Origin: Nissolia schottii
Lineage: Eukaryota > Streptophyta > Magnoliopsida > Fabales > Fabaceae
Assembly (NCBI GenBank): GCA_003254905.1
Contig: QANU01058179.1
Location: forward strand, 505,020-569,019
Reading direction: 5' to 3'
DNA length: 64,000 bases
Each line of letters begins with the position of its first letter. The first letter of the stretch is position 1. This document shows, one piece after another, positions 1 to 10,954 of the stretch. Position numbers and translations under genes: made by a program. The notes under the pieces were generated by a model. The model saw only the letters and a program-made list of their open reading frames with translations. It made no database searches and was not told where the DNA came from.

Positions 1-856
1 TCCTCGTAACTATCGATGTCTAAGCATATTTTACATCGAAGACCAATATAGAAAACGTTGTAGTTTGAATAATGTATTACATATCTTTTAGCCATAAATC
101 CAATCATCTTTATCATTTGTAACATCCTACAAAAGAAACAACTACAAAACGAACCAACACAACCATGATGGGGGCCTAAACAACCATAGAGAGAAAAATA
201 AAAACATGAGATAAATCAATTTAAGAAACCATAAATCCAAATGTCTATGCTCAAGATTTAATAGACTTAAACTTTTTATTTAATAAATACTTAAGCAGTA
301 AAAAAGAAAAAATAGTAGGACTGTCGCCCTACGATGATGACAACCCCTCTCTAAAATGTGTCTACTTTAGTACATCTCAATATAGTACTCTTCATTGTTT
401 GATGATAGTCGTTTAAGGAAAATTATTTTATTCCATATTAGTAATTGTTTTAATATTCCAACATAAACTTAATTGTTTTATACCAATTTTATCTCTTAGT
501 AAAGAGAGAGATTGAACAAACGATACTTTCCTTTTCTTTTTTTTAATGTTAGTCCTTTTCAATTTTTTTTTTTAATGTTAGTCCTTTTCAATTTTTTAAA
601 TTTATTAATAACTTAATGTATCTTAAGGGAAGGAAGGAGTAGTAATTTAGTAATCTAAACTTTAAAAAAGAAGAAGATCATTTAATTGCTTCTTTAATTC
701 TTTTGCCAAAACTTTAAACGGTCACCACAGTAAAATATAAGAAAATATTAATTTAATTTTTCAATATTAATTATTTCATGTATTGTTAGCAACGAGTATA
801 AAATCTATATTATTAAATGAATCATTAAAGGTAAATGAAAAGTATTATTCTGTTTT
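1..856. other. AT-rich intergenic DNA, no gene seen
   Basis: No reading frame with recognisable protein similarity and no structured RNA were seen. The stretch is AT-rich with homopolymer runs. A short direct duplication (ttttttaatgttagtcctttt, twice) lies around 538-592. Confidence 0.6.
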
Positions 857-1190
857 GGGTTAAATAAGTTTTTGACCCTTAATCATCACTATTTTTTAAA
901 ATGCACCCTAATAAAATATTTTATTTTGTTTTTTGGGTTTGGTATTTAAAAAAGATGATTTTGCCCCCCTTACTATTAGCCGAAAACGTTAATTGTTAAC
1001 GTGACTGTTAGCGATGTCACGTGTCAGCATCCTAAAGCTCTATCCATTACCCAACCATAAGCAATAATGACCATACCCAGTTCTTAATCTTACCCAACCC
1101 AATTCAAAACCCTTTTTAAAAAAAAAAAAAACCATTTCTCTCACTCTCTCTCTGGTTTCTCTTTTCCCCCTCTATTCTTCATCTCTGGTC
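857..1190 (+). repeat. left terminal inverted repeat arm of the Mutator-like element
   Basis: Aligns by eye, inverted, with about 3575-3907. The inner limit is approximate. Base identity falls toward the interior, as expected of an old element. Confidence 0.6.
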
Positions 1191-2073
1191 ATTCTCTCAC
1201 TATCATCACCAAGTCCATCACCATGCACCACCCATCATCTTCCTTCCTTCAATACCATGCCTAGATTCATCATCACCTTCAACATACCCAGATTCACCAC
1301 CACCCCCACCACTATCACCATTGTATCCCAAACCCAACCCAGCACCACCATTCCACCATCAACAAAAATAACGAGAACACTTCACCACCTCCCCTCTTCC
1401 ACCCTCACTGCCACCCACCACTACCTCCACAACCTACACACACACACACACAAAAAATAGAAAAATCCAACCACAGCTCTCTTCACCCTCTGCCTCCTCT
1501 ACCCTCATCGCCACCCACCACTACCTCCACAACCAACATTAAAAAAAAAACAAAAAAAAACCTCACCCGTAGCCCTCTCCACCCTCCCCATTCTCCATCA
1601 TCATCACCAACCTCACCCACAAGCACACCAATCACCACTAATCATCACCAAAAACCTACTACAACTAACAATCAATAGCCTAACACCACCAAAAACCCAA
1701 TAACAACAACAATAACACCAACAATAAAAATCACAAATCTGCAGTGAATGAAAGAGAATAAGAGCATAATTGCAGACAACACGAGAGAGAAAATGGTAGT
1801 AAGTGAGATAGGCTATGGACCCAAGCAAAATTGAAATTACAATGGTCGTAAGGCGCCAACTCTCTTCTCCCTAACCCTCAACCAACCCTTTCTCCATTCC
1901 CCACATACAAATCCAACGCCTTCGCCACCAACCACCACCATCGCTGTCTCTCCTTTGTCTTCTCTTCCCTAACCCTCTTCTCCCTCAACCTCGAATCCGA
2001 AATCAACAACACCAACATATTGATCCAGAAAAAAAATAAAGAGAAAGAAGAAGACAAGATAAAGGGTCGTAAA

Positions 2074-2429
2074 CAAAGTTATCAAACTCAAGAGTTCAAG
2101 TAAACTCGTGGAGGTTCCGTAAACTCGACTCATAAACTCAAATTGTAAACTCATACGAGTTTACCTATTATTTAAATGATATTAGAAATAATTTTAAAAA
2201 ATATTATTAAAAGTTTTAAACAACTATTTTCAATTAATCACAACAATACTGGAGGTATCAAATAATTGCAAAATGACGTCATTTTGTACCACGCTATTCT
2301 AGGACAGACATAAAATAAGCCTAAATGAGGGACCATAAGTGATAAGTCATATAATTGAATCATTAATTAGTAAATATTTTATAGTAAATAATTAGTATGC
2401 AAACATACATACATACATACATACATACA

Positions 2430-2488
<59 letters not shown>

Positions 2489-3060
2489 ACTAAGTATTTT
2501 ATAGTGCTCATGAATTTGATCGATTAAAATCGTGCCTCAATTTTTATTCATAACACATAAATGCTAAGGAAAAAAGGACAAAAATAAGATAAAGAAAAAT
2601 AATTATTTTATCATTAAAAACAAATAATTATACTTATGTAAATAGGTGAAAATACAAAAGATTTAATGTAAGAAAATGAATGTAAATTGGTTAAGGGAAG
2701 AAGAATAAATTTGATAAGAGTGAAAATTATCATTGTTATAAGGGGAAAAAAATTATAAATAGTATGTAAAAAGTGCAAAGCATACAGTTGAACCCATGCC
2801 CCAAGCATATTGGGATGCACAAACCACCACTATGCTATTTAAACTTTAATGTCAACCATGTGGATGCAATTATATAGATAAGTTTTCCACAATTTTTCTA
2901 ACATCATCAAACTAGTGAAATTGGCTGTAAACTCGCAATTTTATACGATTTCAGCCGAATTTACACAGAAACAAATTTACATGCGAGTCAACTCAATTTT
3001 GATACTTGGAAACGTAAACTCGGCGAGTTTACCAGTTGACTCACGATTTTGATAACCATG
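2074..3060 (+). mobile_element. nested non-autonomous TIR element, copy A (GTAAACTCG subterminal repeat family)
   Basis: The ends read caaagttatcaaa (left, 2074) and tttgataaccatg (right, ending 3060). Both ends are packed with GTAAACTCG-type motifs and carry a palindrome (2145-2164 and 3014-3032). The left ~100 bases match the reverse complement of the right end of copy B (52756 inward). The right end matches the left end of copy B (51747 inward). Flanks gtcgtaaa (2066-2073) and gttgcgaa (3061-3068) agree at 5 of 8 bases, all differences being transitions, which could be a decayed 8-base duplication. Terminal style and duplication size suggest hAT; CACTA or MULE cannot be excluded. No protein is encoded. 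Confidence 0.7.
2402..2486. repeat. ACAT/AT compound microsatellite
   Basis: Uninterrupted run of (CATA)n followed by (AT)n inside nested copy A. Confidence 0.95.
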
Positions 3061-3574
3061 GTTGCGAATCTCAAGAAGAAGTAAATAAGAGAAGACTCGT
3101 GGCTCGTCGTCCTTGCTGGTTGCATTGCTGGCGGTTCGTGGGTGTTGCGATGGCTGCTTGTCGCCAACAAATCTGAGGGTATGAGAGTGAAAGTACGAAA
3201 ATGCAAGGAGGGTGAGAGATGGAGAGTGAGGTCATGGTGGGGCCGGTTGGTGGCGATGGCTATGGATGGGGAGGTTAAGGTTCAAGGAGGGTGAGAGATA
3301 GAGAACAAAAATGCTAGCTATCTAGAGTGAGGTCGTGATGTGGTAGGTTGGCAGTTGGTGGCAGCGAGGACGGACGTCGAAGACGAGTGCGGGTGGTAGG
3401 TGGGCAAGAATGGGAATCAAAACTGGAGAGTGAGAGGGGTGATAGAGATGATGATGGGTGGCTGGGAACAAAGGATAACAATGTCTAGGTGTTTGTGGTG
3501 GCAAAAGGGGTTGAAGAAGGTGAATAAGATGTGAGAGAGATTTGAGGTTGACAGAGACGGAGGCTAGAGAGAGA

Positions 3575-3907
3575 TAATGGCGGCAACCTTTTTCATAGAA
3601 GGATGAGAGAAATCGGTGAGAGAGTGAGAGAGATGATTTCTTTTTTTTAGAAAATGTGTTTTGAATTGAGTTTGGAAATTGGGAACCGAGTCGACTCACC
3701 ATAGCTTATGGGTGGGTAATGGGTAGAGCTTTAGGATGTTGACATATGGAATTATTAACAGTCATGTCAACAATTAACGTCCTCTACTAATGGTAATGGC
3801 AAAATAAAAAGAAAAATAGTAAGTATCAAACTAAAAAAAAATTATTAGGGTGCATCTTTTTTTTTAAAAAAAGTGATTTATTAGGGGGCCAAAAATGTAT
3901 TTAACTC
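3575..3907 (-). repeat. right terminal inverted repeat arm of the Mutator-like element
   Basis: Reverse complement partner of about 857-1190. The conserved block around 3715-3775 (tagagctttaggatgttgac and neighbours) is the mirror of the block around 970-1065. Confidence 0.6.
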
Positions 3908-5626
3908 ATTTACTTTTCTTAATTCATATATTTGTCTAAAAATAAAAAAAATTAAATTAAAGTGTTGTGTTATGTGTACTCACTTTTTGTGAGACACTAT
4001 GCTGACTTACAATTTAAACATTAGATGAGATTTTAACAGGTTCATACTTCATTGAGATCTCATGTAATGATAGATGAGTTGTGAGTCAATACAATGTTCC
4101 ACAAAAAATAAGTACAATTAATCTTTCTCTAAATTAAAATTAAAGATGTTTTACTAACCATTTTCCTTAGGAACCTTGGTAAGAAGATTAAAGTGAAAAT
4201 ATTTGAGTATTTTTAATACATTCAATGTAATAGAAACTTTGAAAACTTATCATTTTAATATAAGAATTTTGCTAACAAGTGTTTTAAAGATATTTGTTAA
4301 TAATTTAAAAAATAGTAACCTTTTATTAGAAGAATAAAAATTTGAAGTCTTTTTAGTGCATCAAAAATATTAAAAATCTTAAAATATTTTACTCTAAATC
4401 TCTTAAACTTTAAACATTTTAACAAGTTTATTAACTTTTTTTTTCCAAATTAAAATGAAGGGAGAAGAGAGAAGTGCATGGATAAATTGATTACTCCCTT
4501 CATTCCAAGATAAGTTATTTTGGACGCAATAGAATATTTTTTACTTAAAATATTTAAAATTTTGTCCTGATATAAATTTTTTTATTATTATATCGAGGAA
4601 AAGACTAATCACGCGCGAGTCTGCGCAGGACACAAGGAAAGACGCAAAGGAAGTTGTGTTTTGTCACACCGACATGGTGGGAGGGAAATGGAAAAAAGGA
4701 GAAAGCAGAAAAGAAAGAAGAAAAGGGAGAGAGAGCGACGTTGTTGCCTAGGGGGTGGGAAGACCCTCGTGGCGATCGCACGGGGAAGAGATTTGTGTGT
4801 CTCACAGGATAAGCGATTAGAAAAATGCCATGAATGAGGGACCCACCCCACTTCAGGGAACAACCCAATGAGATGAAAAGGTTGTGTGTCGGGTTCCAAT
4901 CATGACCATTGGCTGTGCTGATTTTGATGGGTGCTCCTCATCATGGCTCCTCCTTGCATGTGACCTTTGACCTAAGCAGTTGATATTGGCCCAGGCCATA
5001 GGGGTGGCAATGGCCTTCAGGTGCCACCTGGCCCACCCAGGTTAAATGCTCAAGATTTCTTGCGATTTGCCACAGGGCAACCCACCCTATTCCACCTAAA
5101 ACAACATCATAGGTGCCATTTATTTTGGATTTTGGCAGATACACTCATTATCTTAGGCATATGAGGCGGCCTACATGCCTCAATTTGCTTTTTCCTCGCA
5201 TAGAAATTAAACACTCTTCAATCTCTGTTTATACTTTAGTTATTTGGCCTCATTTCCTTAATTTCTCAATTATAATCATGAATGTCTTAATCTTAAGTGT
5301 ATGGTGACACTTGTAAGTGAAACACAAAAGATTCCGTTCCAATAAAGCTACAATTTATTTAGATATTTGTTAATTAAATTTACGAATTTCACGTATTATT
5401 GATTGAATAAAACTGGTTAGTCTTCAATTTTTTTTTAGTTATTAACAAGGCCGTTGGAGCACTTGTTAAAAAAAACATATATAGTAATTTTGCATTTAAA
5501 AATGTAAAATTTGTATTTTTTTAATGACATTAATTACTTATTTAACATAAACTTTTTTATTTTGATTTTTTTTAACCAATGCTCCTAAGATATTGATTAG
5601 CAAAATTTTAATTTTTTTTATAGAGA
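3908..5626. other. intergenic DNA without a recognisable gene
   Basis: AT-rich apart from a GC-richer patch at 4600-5110. Its open frames (for example 4605-4899, minus) show no recognisable domain. A MITE-like end (tactcccttcattccaagat) starts near 4492, but I could not find its partner. Confidence 0.5.
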
Positions 5627-5866
5627 ACTAGCAAGATTAATTTTTATTTGATTAGATTAAGAAAGTATTAAATTTATTTTTTACATATATACCTTTGTTA
5701 TCTCTCATACTTTCCATAACAATTAATAATTATAAAACTTATTGCTCAAGGTTAATTTTGTCTATTCACTTTATATTTTCTCTATCTTAATGTCAGTTAA
5801 ATGATTTATTAAAGTGTGTATTTTTATCTAAAATGACAACAAAAAATGAACAGAAAGAATTTTTTT
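5627..5866. repeat. MITE-like repeat, copy 1
   Basis: Homologous along its length to 5971-6235. Shared landmarks are 'agattaag', 'attaaat.tattttt', 'cataacaat', 'ttaattttgtc', 'cactttatatt' and 'tatcttaat'. The ends of this copy have decayed. Confidence 0.5.
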
Positions 5867-5970
5867 TGGTTGAACCTGAGTGTTTACTAATTAACTGTGA
5901 TTAATCTCGTTGTAATTACTAGAGGAAGTAGAGCACCTAATTTGAGAATTTGTGAGTGAATAAGATACTA

Positions 5971-6235
5971 CTCCCTCCGTTCACTTTTTATTATCATCTT
6001 TTAACAAAAAAATTGTCATATTATTTGAGTAGATTAAGGGAACATTAAATATATTTTTTATAAATTTATTCTTATTATTTTTCAAACTCCCACTAACATT
6101 TAATTACCATAACAATAATTACTTAATATTAATTTTGTCGACACACTTTATATTTATTTATCTTAATATCAATTAAATAATTTTTAAATTGTATATTTTT
6201 GTCAAAAATAATAATATAAAGTGAACTAAAAGAAG
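5971..6235. repeat. MITE-like repeat, copy 2 (ctccctccgttc end)
   Basis: Begins with the actccctccgttcacttt terminus common in plant Stowaway-type MITEs. It ends with the partly inverted 'aaagtgaact'. It is a diverged copy of 5627-5866. Confidence 0.55.
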
Positions 6236-7258
6236 CAACAAAGAGAGAAAGAATAACGTAAAAATAATAAATAAAAAATGAAATAAGGAGTAAAATTTGA
6301 TATTAAACAATTAATTTTGCATTAAAAACTTAAAAGGATTAACAATATGGAATAATTTAATTTTTTTTAAATGGACCAACAAAAGGAAAGGGATGGAGTA
6401 ATAATTGTTTTTGGAAGTTGCTGTTGCAGAAATTAAGGAAAAGGTAAGCCGTCCTCATCATCCACATAGAAGGTAACATGTGCATGATGTGATGTACTGG
6501 TTATCGTCTTATCAAAAACCCTTGTACAAAGTTGTCTTCATTTTATTGATAGCCTATGGATATGAAATAACAGACTTTTTCTTTAGCTAAAAATGCCAAG
6601 CATTCCTCTTTTTATGAGTAATCTTTCAATCTCTTAACTATTTTTTTTTAAAAAAAAACTACTATTAAATAAAGTATAAAATATAAACATGTAATGTTCT
6701 AAAATTTAAAAAGACATCATTTTTTATCTCATTTTAATTAAAAAAATTTAAGAAAATGAATTAGAAAAATTAAACATTATTCTTTTTCTATCACTAGTTG
6801 TATCCCACTACTATAGATTACAACGAAAACATTTTTTTAATAGGGTTTTGTTAACTGTTATAAAAAATAAAAAGTATGAAATTTTAATGAACTTTAATAC
6901 ATTTAATCGAAATCTTTAAAGAGAGCAATCAATTCATTGAAAATTAAATTTTTTTTATTAATTTCTAAATAGCACCCTCAAGATATTAATTAACAAAACT
7001 CTTTTGATACATAATTGAAACTACTTTTAAAAAAGTACAAGTTAATTTTGTATAAACAATATGTAAATATCATCTTTACATGTTGTTATGTAAAATTCAA
7101 CTGTACTGAAATAGGACGTAACTCGGATCCTAAGTGTCTGACTTAGGAGCTTAGAGAGATGAATGCAACTTCAAGTCTTCAATGTAAATTTGGGCGGCGG
7201 CGGCGGTACTTGCAAAAGATACTCCGGCACCTAAGTAAGTATATTTCTTATATGGGTA
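6236..7258. other. AT-rich intergenic DNA
   Basis: No gene seen. The block 7105-7260 (containing ggcggcggcggcggtacttg) is GC-richer than its surroundings and looks like part of a repeat, but I cannot name it. Confidence 0.45.
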
Positions 7259-7584
7259 GTAGAATGAATATAACGTACCTTACTATGTGCAGTGTCCTTG
7301 CCTTATATAGCATAATCCTATAAGTATGCAGGAGTTGTAACTACTCTACTTGACCTAGTTTGCACTGCTGGAGGCAGAATAGGTTGTGAGGTACTTGGTT
7401 TTGCATAATCAGTGGTCATATGCAAGGGATTAGGTGACTCATTTGTTGGCACATCAGCATGTAGAAGATGTTGTAATTATGGATACAAATCAGCAACTGA
7501 ACTTGGCAGCACAGTCTTAGCAAACAATTCAGGTTGGTGCTGCAAATGTGTGTTTAGCTAAAAAGGGAAAATGTCTTCATGGAA
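7259..7584 (-). pseudogene. Ty1/copia pol remnant (segment just downstream of the integrase)
   Basis: The minus strand encodes FHEDIFPF, the motif that follows the integrase in plant copia polyproteins. It is followed by a decayed proline/serine-rich linker and TRSSRVVTTPAYL, which matches the stretch before the reverse transcriptase. There are several in-frame stops. It belongs to the same element as the gag at 10366-10755, and the two are separated by a later insertion (7590-10360). The pol gene up to the integrase end is absent, so the copia element had lost it before the insertion arrived. Confidence 0.75.
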
Positions 7585-7589
7585 TAGAG
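7585..7589. repeat. target-site duplication TAGAG, left
   Basis: TAGAG directly precedes TGTAACACCCC and recurs at 10361-10365 at the other end of the insertion. Confidence 0.75.
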
Positions 7590-8470
7590 TGTAACACCCC
7601 TACTTTCAGCCTACATTATAGTCATAACATTCATTATAGGGTTGTTATCTGCTTTGGTTAGGTTACTTTTAGCCCCTACTTTTAGCTTTACAAATATTTC
7701 TTACTCGAAAATATAGACCGTTTTCAAAACTTTTTCCCTTTCTTACATAAACTATGAGCCGTACGTGTTCAAGAAATCATATAGATATGCAAGCGATAGA
7801 GTCCCATTGGACTTAATGATAACTAATCGGTTGGATACTATATCGAGTATTTCATGATATATATGTATATACAATCATCCGGTCCATAACACAAGTTCAC
7901 ATTTGAGTAATAATACATAATTACACATTTAATTATACATGATACATTGACTTCTCCTAAGGGCTAAGGGCATGTCTAGTTCCCTTAGCTAATCCAAGTA
8001 TAAAGCATGAGCTATCGTCTTTTACTTCCTCAGAATCCCCTGACGCCCAAGTCCTTGCACATTCTCCGACGTCTGCCCTGCCTCAGCATACTTGTCGTGC
8101 TAGCCTGGAACCATAAAGGGGTGGGGGTGAAAACATTGCGTCCTCGTGGGAAACCGTGGGGGATCATTCTTTGTTTTCTACTCACGTATGATTCCGTCGC
8201 TCAGGGGTTTCTAGGTGACATATCATACTAACAACCCTACTTGTTATTATTAATCCGGCTAGTCCTGAGCAGCTTTAACTAGTTTACTAGGTGATTGGGG
8301 AATCTACTCTTTGACTTACTTATCCTAGGAAAACCTTCTGTACTTGCTACATTCTATTCATGACTTTGGGTCATGTCTCTCTTGCATATCTTATTTTCGT
8401 ATAGGTGTCCTTCATGAAACCTTCTTCACTTATCAATGCTTTGTTAAACATACATCTTCTTATACTCTTT

Positions 8471-9015
8471 TCCCTGTAAGCATCTACTTACAGGAACATT
8501 GATCCTTCTTTCTCTGTAAGCTTCTACCTACAGAGACTCTCCTATAAGCTTCTACCTACAAGACTACTGACCATCAACTCTCTGCAAGCTTCTACCTACA
8601 GAGACCTGTTAACCATCTCTCCCCTACAAGCTTCTACCCGCAGGACAGAGGCCTTCTCTTCTCCGCAAGCTTCTACCTACGGAGACCTGTTGACCATCTC
8701 TCCCCTGCAAGGTTCTACCTACAGGGCAGAGACATTCTTGCAAGTTTCTACCTACAGGAATACTTATCTTTACTTCTCCATAAGCTTCTACCTATGGAGA
8801 ATCATCCTGCAAGCTTCTACCTATAGGTCAACTTACCATCCTTACCCTGCAAGCTTCTACCTACAGGGCGGAGACTTTCCTGCAAGCTTCTACCTTCAGG
8901 AATGCTTAGCTTCGCTTCTCCGCAAGCTTCTACCTACGGAGAATCATCCTGCAAGCTTCTACCTACATGAATACTTATCTTTACTTCTCTGCAAGTTTCT
9001 ACCTATAGAGAATCA
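8471..9015. repeat. tandem array of about 15 hairpin units with conserved loop AGCTTCTACC
   Basis: About fifteen units spaced roughly 25-50 bases apart share the core AGCTTCTACC. In each, the bases before the core are complementary to those after it. Examples are TCTCTGTA/TACAGAGA (8511-8536), TCTCCGCA/TACGGAGA (8660-8685), CCCTGCA/TACAGGG (8703-8726), TTCTTGCA/TACAGGAA (8735-8760), TTCTCCATA/TATGGAGAA (8774-8801) and TTCCTGCA/TTCAGGAA (near 8878-8903). The arms differ between units but stay paired, apart from a frequent C.A mismatch next to the loop. The first unit (CCTGTAAG/CTTACAGG, 8473-8494) has a different loop. The function is unknown. Confidence 0.85.
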
Positions 9016-9487
9016 TTGACTTTTCACTACTGGCCTTGTATCAGGTAGAAAAGTAACCATATCTTATCATATCTTTGTAATGTTACCTCATCATACTTTC
9101 AAAGCTTCTCTTATATGCCTTTTGACGTTTCTACCCACCCTTAACTAGCACTTAAACTCCCTCATATACTTACTTCTCTCTTAAGCTCATCTATTTTCTT
9201 CATTCTTACTTTTACCAAATTCATATTCCCTCTACGCTATCCTTCTTAACTTTCTTATTCTTTGTAGCTAATCCCTAGGCTTTTACTCGTACTTCCATAA
9301 CTTGATCTCTTTAACTCAGACCCTCACGACCTAATTGCTCTAACCCCTCCTCCATTCCTGTTCTCAGTTATCCTCTTACTTCTCACATCAACTAAGCTTA
9401 TCCGCTTCGGACTCCCCCTGACCTATTCTTCCTTCAGCCATTCTCAACTACCTTGTCAAAGTTGGTACTATGATTTAGGGCTTTAGG

Positions 9488-9588
9488 CCGCTCAGCGGAC
9501 CACCAGGGCCGCTCAGCGGTTGCGTAACTTACTGTTGCTAAACTTAACCACTCAGGCTGCTCAGCAGGCTTCCCTGGCTGCTCAGCGG
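9488..9588. repeat. four short palindromes of the CCGCTCAGCGG type
   Basis: CCGCTCAGCGG at 9488-9498 and 9509-9519, CTGCTCAGCAG at 9557-9567 and CTGCTCAGCGG at 9578-9588. The third copy keeps perfect pairing through a two-sided change; the fourth would form a G.T pair. Three of the copies are followed by 'ttgcgt' or preceded by 'cagg', so these are diverged repeats of a longer unit. Confidence 0.8.
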
Positions 9589-10360
9589 TTGCGTGAAATA
9601 CCAGGGCCACACAGTGGGAACTCTTTGGCCATTCAGTGCCCTTGACGTGAAACTAGGTCATAACTTGGCTATTTTTCCTTCCTTTCACCTTTTTCTCTAA
9701 ACCACTTATATGCACATCTCCTAGGACTTCCATAATCAATTTCAATCCACTACAACTATGTATGTATCTTCTAAAACATTATAGAGCACATACATACAAC
9801 ATATTCCAACATATTCAAACATATTCAAACATAGAATTTCACAAACAACCCTAAGACCACCAAGAGGTGATTTAAGCTAGTTTCATCCACAATCCACATA
9901 AACCTAACATAAACTACCACAAACATGCCACATAGTCAGTGGAAGATTGGTTTGCCCACATTTGGTGAGGTTCATAAGCTTAGAAACGAAAGCTTTGCGT
10001 AGAAGTCCCGCGAACCTTGGGGTCCCCAACGCCTTTAGTCACTTTTGCTTGAGAGGAAACTTGAAAGAACCCAAGCTAAGAGTTCAGTTTTGAGGAGGAA
10101 AAATACAAGAGAAAGTGATGAGGAAATTATTGGAAAGTCTTAGGGGAACTGTGTACTGAAGCTTGGTTTTTTTGCCGCGCCAGCGTAACAACAGAGTATC
10201 CGAATGGAACGTGTTTTGGGGAGAGTTTACAAATGAAATGGAAGCAAAATAATGGGCCTTATATAGGCAACTTTGGCCGTGGCTTTGGGCAAGTTTTGGC
10301 CACAAGAATAATTGAAAAAGAAAAAGGAAAATAAAATAAAAAAGAAAAGGATAGGTATGA

Positions 10361-10365
10361 TAGAG
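10361..10365. repeat. target-site duplication TAGAG, right
   Basis: Matches 7585-7589 exactly. The copia gag reading resumes immediately to the right. Confidence 0.75.
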
Positions 10366-10755
10366 ATTACCTTGTCGAAGATCCATAAATTGTTTCTTCA
10401 ACTGAGAGATTCTAGGGCCATTGCCATGTTGAAATCTTTCCTTGATATCATTCCACAAATTAGTTGTTATAGTGTGAAAGATTACACTTGCAACAATTTC
10501 TTTGGATAATGAATTCAAGATCCAAGAACTAACTATGCCACTAACACATTGCCATGATTCAACAAGGACAGGATCCTTAGGTTTTTGAATTGAGTCATCC
10601 ACAAAGCCGAATTTCCACTAAGCATTAAATGCAAGTCTCATGGATCGAGACCAAGAGAAGTAGTTGTCCCCAGTCAATGGCTGAGAAACTAGAAGCAAAC
10701 CGGGATGATTCGAAGAAGACAAGGTGTATGGATCGATGTGTAAATTGGCAGCCAT
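10366..10755 (-). pseudogene. Ty1/copia gag fragment (UBN2/gag-polypeptide type)
   Basis: The minus-strand reading starts at 10755 with MAANLHIDPYTLSSSNHPG, then LVSQPLTGDNYFSWSRSM and LGFVDDSIQKP-like text. It continues through W..V..WI.NS...E....I and the W..L..RF-like stretch ending in LRQG. This is the conserved N-terminal gag of plant copia elements. One in-frame TAG lies near 10617 (after LAFNA). The frame then runs out into the LTR insertion at 10360, so the longer open frame reaching 10084 is a chimera. Not a functional gene. Confidence 0.85.
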
Positions 10756-10954
10756 GGATACCAACTTTAGCAAGAATCAAAGCAAGATGAAGAAAAAATC
10801 AATAGGGAGTTCACCTACAGATTCTGCAATGATGGAATCAAGAAATTGTCGGTAGAAATCAATAGAAAGATGGAGGAGGGAGCTTTATCGAGATGCAGTC
10901 ATGTAATCCAAGCGAAGAAGCCCGTGATGAGATACAAAAGCTTGAACAATTATT

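Larger units (their letters stand above)
857..3907. mobile_element. Mutator-like element with long terminal inverted repeats (non-autonomous)
   Basis: The left end (from 857, gggttaaataagtttttgac) is repeated inverted at the right end (to 3907). Similarity between the arms runs inward for roughly 320-350 bases. It takes in the shared landmarks 'atgcaccctaata', 'gttaattgtt', 'catcctaaagctcta', 'ccattaccca' and a CT-rich stretch (about 1135-1165 and, inverted, about 3600-3640). Long TIRs of this kind are typical of MULEs. The flanks attctgtttt (847-856) and atttactttt (3908-3917) agree at 7 of 10 bases, a weak candidate target duplication. No transposase was found. The interior is low-complexity (CCA/CAC-rich) and contains a nested TIR element at 2074-3060. 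Confidence 0.65.
7590..10360. mobile_element. solo-LTR-like insertion (Ty3/gypsy style, TGTAACACCCC terminus)
   Basis: It begins with TGTAACACCCC, the 5' terminus common in plant chromovirus (Tekay/Del-type) LTRs. It is bordered by the 5-base duplication TAGAG and lies between two pieces of one copia element. At 2771 bases with no gag or pol it is best explained as a solo LTR left by LTR-LTR recombination. The right edge reads ..ggtatga rather than ..CA, so either the end has mutated or the boundary is a few bases off. Internally it holds a hairpin array (8471-9015) and a second palindromic motif (9488-9588). Confidence 0.7.

Noticed and set aside
1257..1460. Thr/Pro/His-rich open frame
   Set aside because: Low-complexity CCA/CAC repeat in the interior of the Mutator-like element.
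4605..4899. Two overlapping minus-strand open frames in a GC-richer patch
   Set aside because: No recognisable domain, no splice context and no conserved motif; could be chance or a decayed repeat.
8471..9015. CRISPR-like array
   Set aside because: Repeats with variable spacers in appearance only. This is plant DNA, spacer lengths vary widely, no cas genes are present, and the units sit in an LTR.
8690..9019. Open frame of 109 residues with repeated ASFYLQ-like peptides
   Set aside because: It is one reading of the hairpin array; the conserved feature is base pairing, not the peptide, and unit spacing does not preserve frame.
10084..10602. 172-residue minus-strand open frame as a gene
   Set aside because: It joins copia gag (right part) to LTR sequence (left part) across the insertion edge at 10360, so it is a chance chimera.
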